Shown here: one piece after another, positions 61,120 to 64,000 of the stretch
How positions within the stretch are numbered: the first letter of the stretch is position 1
Layout: the number at the start of each line of letters is the position of its first letter
NCBI GenBank assembly: GCA_963402885.1
Contig: OY727102.1
Location: forward strand, 1,302,001-1,366,000
Length of the DNA: 64,000 bases
Origin: Antedon bifida
Lineage: Eukaryota > Echinodermata > Crinoidea > Comatulida > Antedonidae
Direction of reading: 5' to 3'
Program-made: the position numbers and the translations under genes
The notes under the pieces: generated by a model
Databases searched by the model: none
What the model saw: the letters and a program-made list of their open reading frames with translations, nothing else
Told to the model about the DNA's origin: nothing

Positions 61120-61470
61120 ACTATACAGTCTATTTATACTGCTTCATATTACGTAATTCATCATTATGTCATATGCATATTAAACTTGTTAAAAACAAGA
61201 TGACCGGTTAGCTCAAGGCCACTCAGACAGCGACTGAGCGTCACGCTGGTCGGTGGAATAGAGTTAAAACTATGCGAGCAACTGTGTTTTGGGGTTCATT
61301 TGGGGTTTTATACGTCCCCCTTTCTACCACACATCATGAGGCATCAACATCTGGTGATGTGGTGGAAACTACCTCAAAGGCTGTGGCAGGGCCTTAGTGC
61401 TGAGGCAGAGAGAGCACACTTTAAACCAAGGAGGTATACCTCCCTGCTTTAACATCTTTTTTTCTCTCTG
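61120..61470 (+). mobile_element. Second copy of the SINE-like unit, head decayed
   Basis: Bases 61,199-61,463 match the body of the unit at 49,473: GGTGGAATAGAGTTAAAACT, TACGTCCCCCTTTCTACCAC, TCTGGTGATGTGGTGGAAAC and GGCAGGGCCTTAGTGCTGAG. It ends in seven T (61,457-61,463). The tRNA-like head keeps GGTTAGCTCAAGG but lacks box B. The upstream flank (CTATTTATACTGCTTCATAT, ATTCATCATTATGTCAT) and the downstream flank (TTTAGCGCCCTCAATTTAT) are shared with the first copy. Confidence 0.8.
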
Positions 61471-61544
61471 TCCACCAGCTACTGCATGTTGTATTCGATC
61501 TCATAAATTTTATGTTTAGCGCCCTCAATTTATCATCACCGCGC

Positions 61545-61704
61545 TCGAGTAGTGTGTTGGTCTCGATATTGTCGTGTACGTGTATGTTACCAGCACACAC
61601 ACACGGCGGACGGGTTGGGCAAGTTCTCAATATTCAATGAATGAGTCCATGACGAGATGTATTGAAACTTGTATCTTAGCTAAAATACAATTTCTTGTTT
61701 AGAA
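61545..61704 (+). promoter_or_regulatory. NRBP1 promoter and 5' UTR region
   Basis: A GC- and CpG-richer stretch (CACCGCGCTCGAGTAGTG, CACACACGGCGGACGGGTTG) lies directly upstream of the NRBP1 start, between the SINE-like unit and the ATG. The transcription start is not placed. Confidence 0.4.
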
Positions 61705-61842
61705 ATGGCCCAAACAAAACCTCCAACGGGCGGTAGTGAAGAAAAGAACCAGTCTCCTCATGATAGTGGGGATGATAGTGAAGATGAAAGTAAGGTTTTA
61801 GAAGAAAGTCCATGTGGAAGGTGGCAGAAGCTGCGAGTAGTG
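61705..61842 (+). CDS. NRBP1: Nuclear receptor-binding protein (pseudokinase), first coding exon only
   Basis: The exon encodes 46 residues from MAQTKPPTGG to the donor GTG|GTGAGT. The segment SEDESKVLEESPCGRWQK closely matches human NRBP1 (SEDESEILEESPCGRWQK), which precedes its kinase-like domain. The N-terminal part is acidic and Ser-rich. The next exon, expected to encode a VNQRNVPGID-like stretch, was not found before the window ends, so the intron exceeds 2.1 kb. NRBP proteins are pseudokinases acting as adaptors, including in ubiquitin-ligase complexes and ER-Golgi traffic. NRBP1 and NRBP2 cannot be separated from this exon alone; invertebrates usually have one gene. Confidence 0.85.
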
Positions 61843-64000
61843 GTGAGTAATTGTGATTGTCTAACCTGGCTCGGTTCGGTTCGGAAGGTCACTCATTAGG
61901 CTTAGCTGTTTTTGGATAGGCCTACTACTACTAGGCCTAGGTTAGTGTAACCAGTCCCATATGATATGATCAGTAGATAGGCATAGATAGGCCTTAGTAT
62001 ATCAGTAACACCAATTGAGTGGTGGACATATTTTTAACAATATTATATTAAACAAAAAATTAGCCCTGCTGGCCTGGGTGGGTTGGGCGCGAATTTATTT
62101 TTTGTACATAAGTTGGGGATCCCTTATGTTATGTGAAAGATAGCCGAACTATTTCCTAAATATAACTAAACCTAACCCCCTAAATAATCTCTATCTCACT
62201 ATAAAGTAAAAAGAAGTTGCTCATCATGGGATTCGAACCCCACACATCGGCATGTAAAGTCCAAGTCTAATCCACTCGACTACACAGATGGCTCGACAGA
62301 AAGCGTTTGCATTAGCGAATTGTAGTTAGCTCAATTCTTACGTCACACCTTTGGATATTACAAAATTGAAATAAATAATCATGTTTATTTTGTGACGTCT
62401 TATATTATGAGGGGTCCCCCAACAGCTTGAGTACAGCATCATACTAAATTGTTCCTGTACTTTAACTGTACAATCAATTAATTTAACGTTTCTCATAATT
62501 GACAGTAAGTATATGAACTCACTGTAGTTATGACTCATCTAAGTTTGCAAGTACTTATTAGGCACTTGCTTGTTGTAGTAACTAGTATGTCATACCTGTA
62601 ATAGTACAGATTGATTGGAAACAACAATTAGTGAAATTTTTGCTATCAACATGGTGGTGGAATTGAGTAGTACCAACCTTTCGTTTTCAAAATGTGCCAT
62701 GCAACTCTTCTGAGCATAATGAGCAGAATTACCTTTTTTCAAATTCAAATATAAATTCATCATCGATAAAATATAAAGAAAAAAATTAGAAAAACTTGAT
62801 CGCTATGTGCGTACTGTAGTTTAGTGAAGTGGTGCATCATGAAAATAAAATGTGAACTAGGTATCTCAAAATAAAGTGTCACAAAACTGAACAATCATGT
62901 GGTTAGTACACTACAGTGTTAATAATAGATTAACATTAGGTTATTATAATTTATCCACTGATCATCAAACTTGATGAAACTTTAAAGTAATTTTTCTTTG
63001 ATGTTAAAAAGTGAAGTGAAACGTTTTATATCACTGATCAAACAATGAGCAGAACTTTCCATAAAGTAACTAATTAACTCGGATATTATGATTGGGTCAC
63101 CTTGGATAAGAGCATTAACTCTACTCTACCCTAGTGTGTGTAAACACTTGCTGTTTAAAATCATATTTAGAAATATGATATCAAAACTAGATTATCAAGG
63201 TCACATTCCATAGCAACAGGTATTTCAATTGAGGTCAAAATGTCAAACTCAAAACCTTATAAATTAATAGTATAGTTACATACTTTATATTAATTTTTGA
63301 GGGAATACCAGAAGAAATAAGAGATTCATTTATTTTAAATACAACTTCAAGTATTAAAAACTTTAATAAATAAGCTTAAAATTAATTTTTAATTAAAAAG
63401 TTATTTATTGGTGAACGTCTACTTTTAATGCTACTGTAATACTATTATTATATTTTAATTTTATTTTAAATGTATATAGAATTATATTCTAAATGTTTTT
63501 TTATCTCCTATCATTGCAATATGAGATCTTTTAGATAGTGTGGTGATTAAGTTCATATTTTAGGAATCCTGTTCTGTGTGTGTTGTTTTTTCTTGTCCAC
63601 GTTTTGTATTATATTTTTATGGATAAATAAAATTTTATATTTAAACATTTTTTTAAAATAAGTGTTTGTAATATGGATGGCTCATGGTTTAGAAAACATG
63701 TATTTTTTTGTAAGTAATATCAATAATGAAATTTAACAGTTGTAGGCTGATAAAATTGTCTGATTCACTTTCTCATGAGACTATCCAATAAAAAAATTGT
63801 GCAAAAAAATGTTTGGAAAAGAATATTAAATTAAATATAGATATGAGTTATTGAAATGTCTAGACTATACAAGTACAATATTAAAATGCTATATATTGAA
63901 GGAACCATGACATTTTGAGACGAAAGGTAACCAACCATCAATATTTAATTATACTTTTAATTTAATTTAATTTTTTCATCTAACAAAAACAAATGCGATC
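61843..64000 (+). other. First coding intron of NRBP1 (open to the right)
   Basis: Begins with a CTAG/AGGCCT tract (GGCCTACTACTACTAGGCCT, about 61,919), then AT-rich DNA. A tRNA-like relic at 62,225-62,297 is listed separately. No further exon was recognised to the window end. Confidence 0.7.
62225..62297 (-). mobile_element. tRNA-like relic in NRBP1 intron
   Basis: On the minus strand TAGTCGAGTGGATTAGA is a good box A and GGGGTTCGAATCCCA a good box B at tRNA spacing. Acceptor arms do not pair and the T stem has two mismatches, so it is a pseudogene or SINE head rather than a working tRNA. Confidence 0.55.

Noticed and set aside
61843-64000. Second NRBP1 exon
   Set aside because: No sequence encoding the expected VNQRN/GIDSAYLAMD-like segment was found on the plus strand before the window end.

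Overview
The window is animal nuclear DNA, strongly AT-rich, with short-exon genes carrying standard GT-AG introns. The recognised proteins align well with human MRPL15, PITHD1, NCOA6 and NRBP1. A Fuseless-family membrane gene, known from Drosophila and other invertebrates, sits among them. Together with abundant AGGCCT/CTAG-rich DNA and many small transposon relics, this suggests an invertebrate deuterostome, perhaps an echinoderm. The species is inference: there is no rRNA or mitochondrial marker.

Layout. Bases 1-36,170 hold no gene I can support apart from a possible 45-base exon end at the left edge. This stretch carries decayed LINE 3' ends, two families of small TA-flanked inverted-repeat elements (MITEs), minisatellites, palindromes and a few GC-richer islands that could be promoters or enhancers. 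The genes start at 36.2 kb: MRPL15 (+, four exons, 297 aa, complete), then PITHD1 (-, five exons, 214 aa, complete) converging on it, then a Fuseless-like gene (-, three coding exons, 385 aa, complete), then NCOA6 (+, three coding exons, 1,911 aa, complete), then the first coding exon of NRBP1 (+), whose remainder lies beyond the right edge.

The fuseless-like gene and NCOA6 diverge. The space between them is filled by a roughly 5 kb composite element (about 47,628-52,606) with long inverted arms made of ~95-bp repeats. Its core has repeated modules containing octamer-like motifs, tRNA-derived pieces and a probable Pol III-transcribed SINE. A LINE fragment has inserted into the right arm. A second copy of the SINE lies just upstream of NRBP1.

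The genes do not form a pathway: mitochondrial ribosome (MRPL15), proteasome-linked PITH protein (PITHD1), presynaptic membrane protein (fuseless), nuclear receptor coactivator (NCOA6) and pseudokinase adaptor (NRBP1). Shared features are structural. All five have CTAG/AGGCCT-rich tracts near their 5' ends or in the first intron, and MITEs lie in introns and intergenic DNA. No CRISPR array, operon, intact mobile-element enzyme or clear undescribed protein system was found. The most novel-looking items are the composite inverted-repeat element with its structured small RNA-like unit, and the fourfold WRxxWxxxD repeat in the Fuseless protein.
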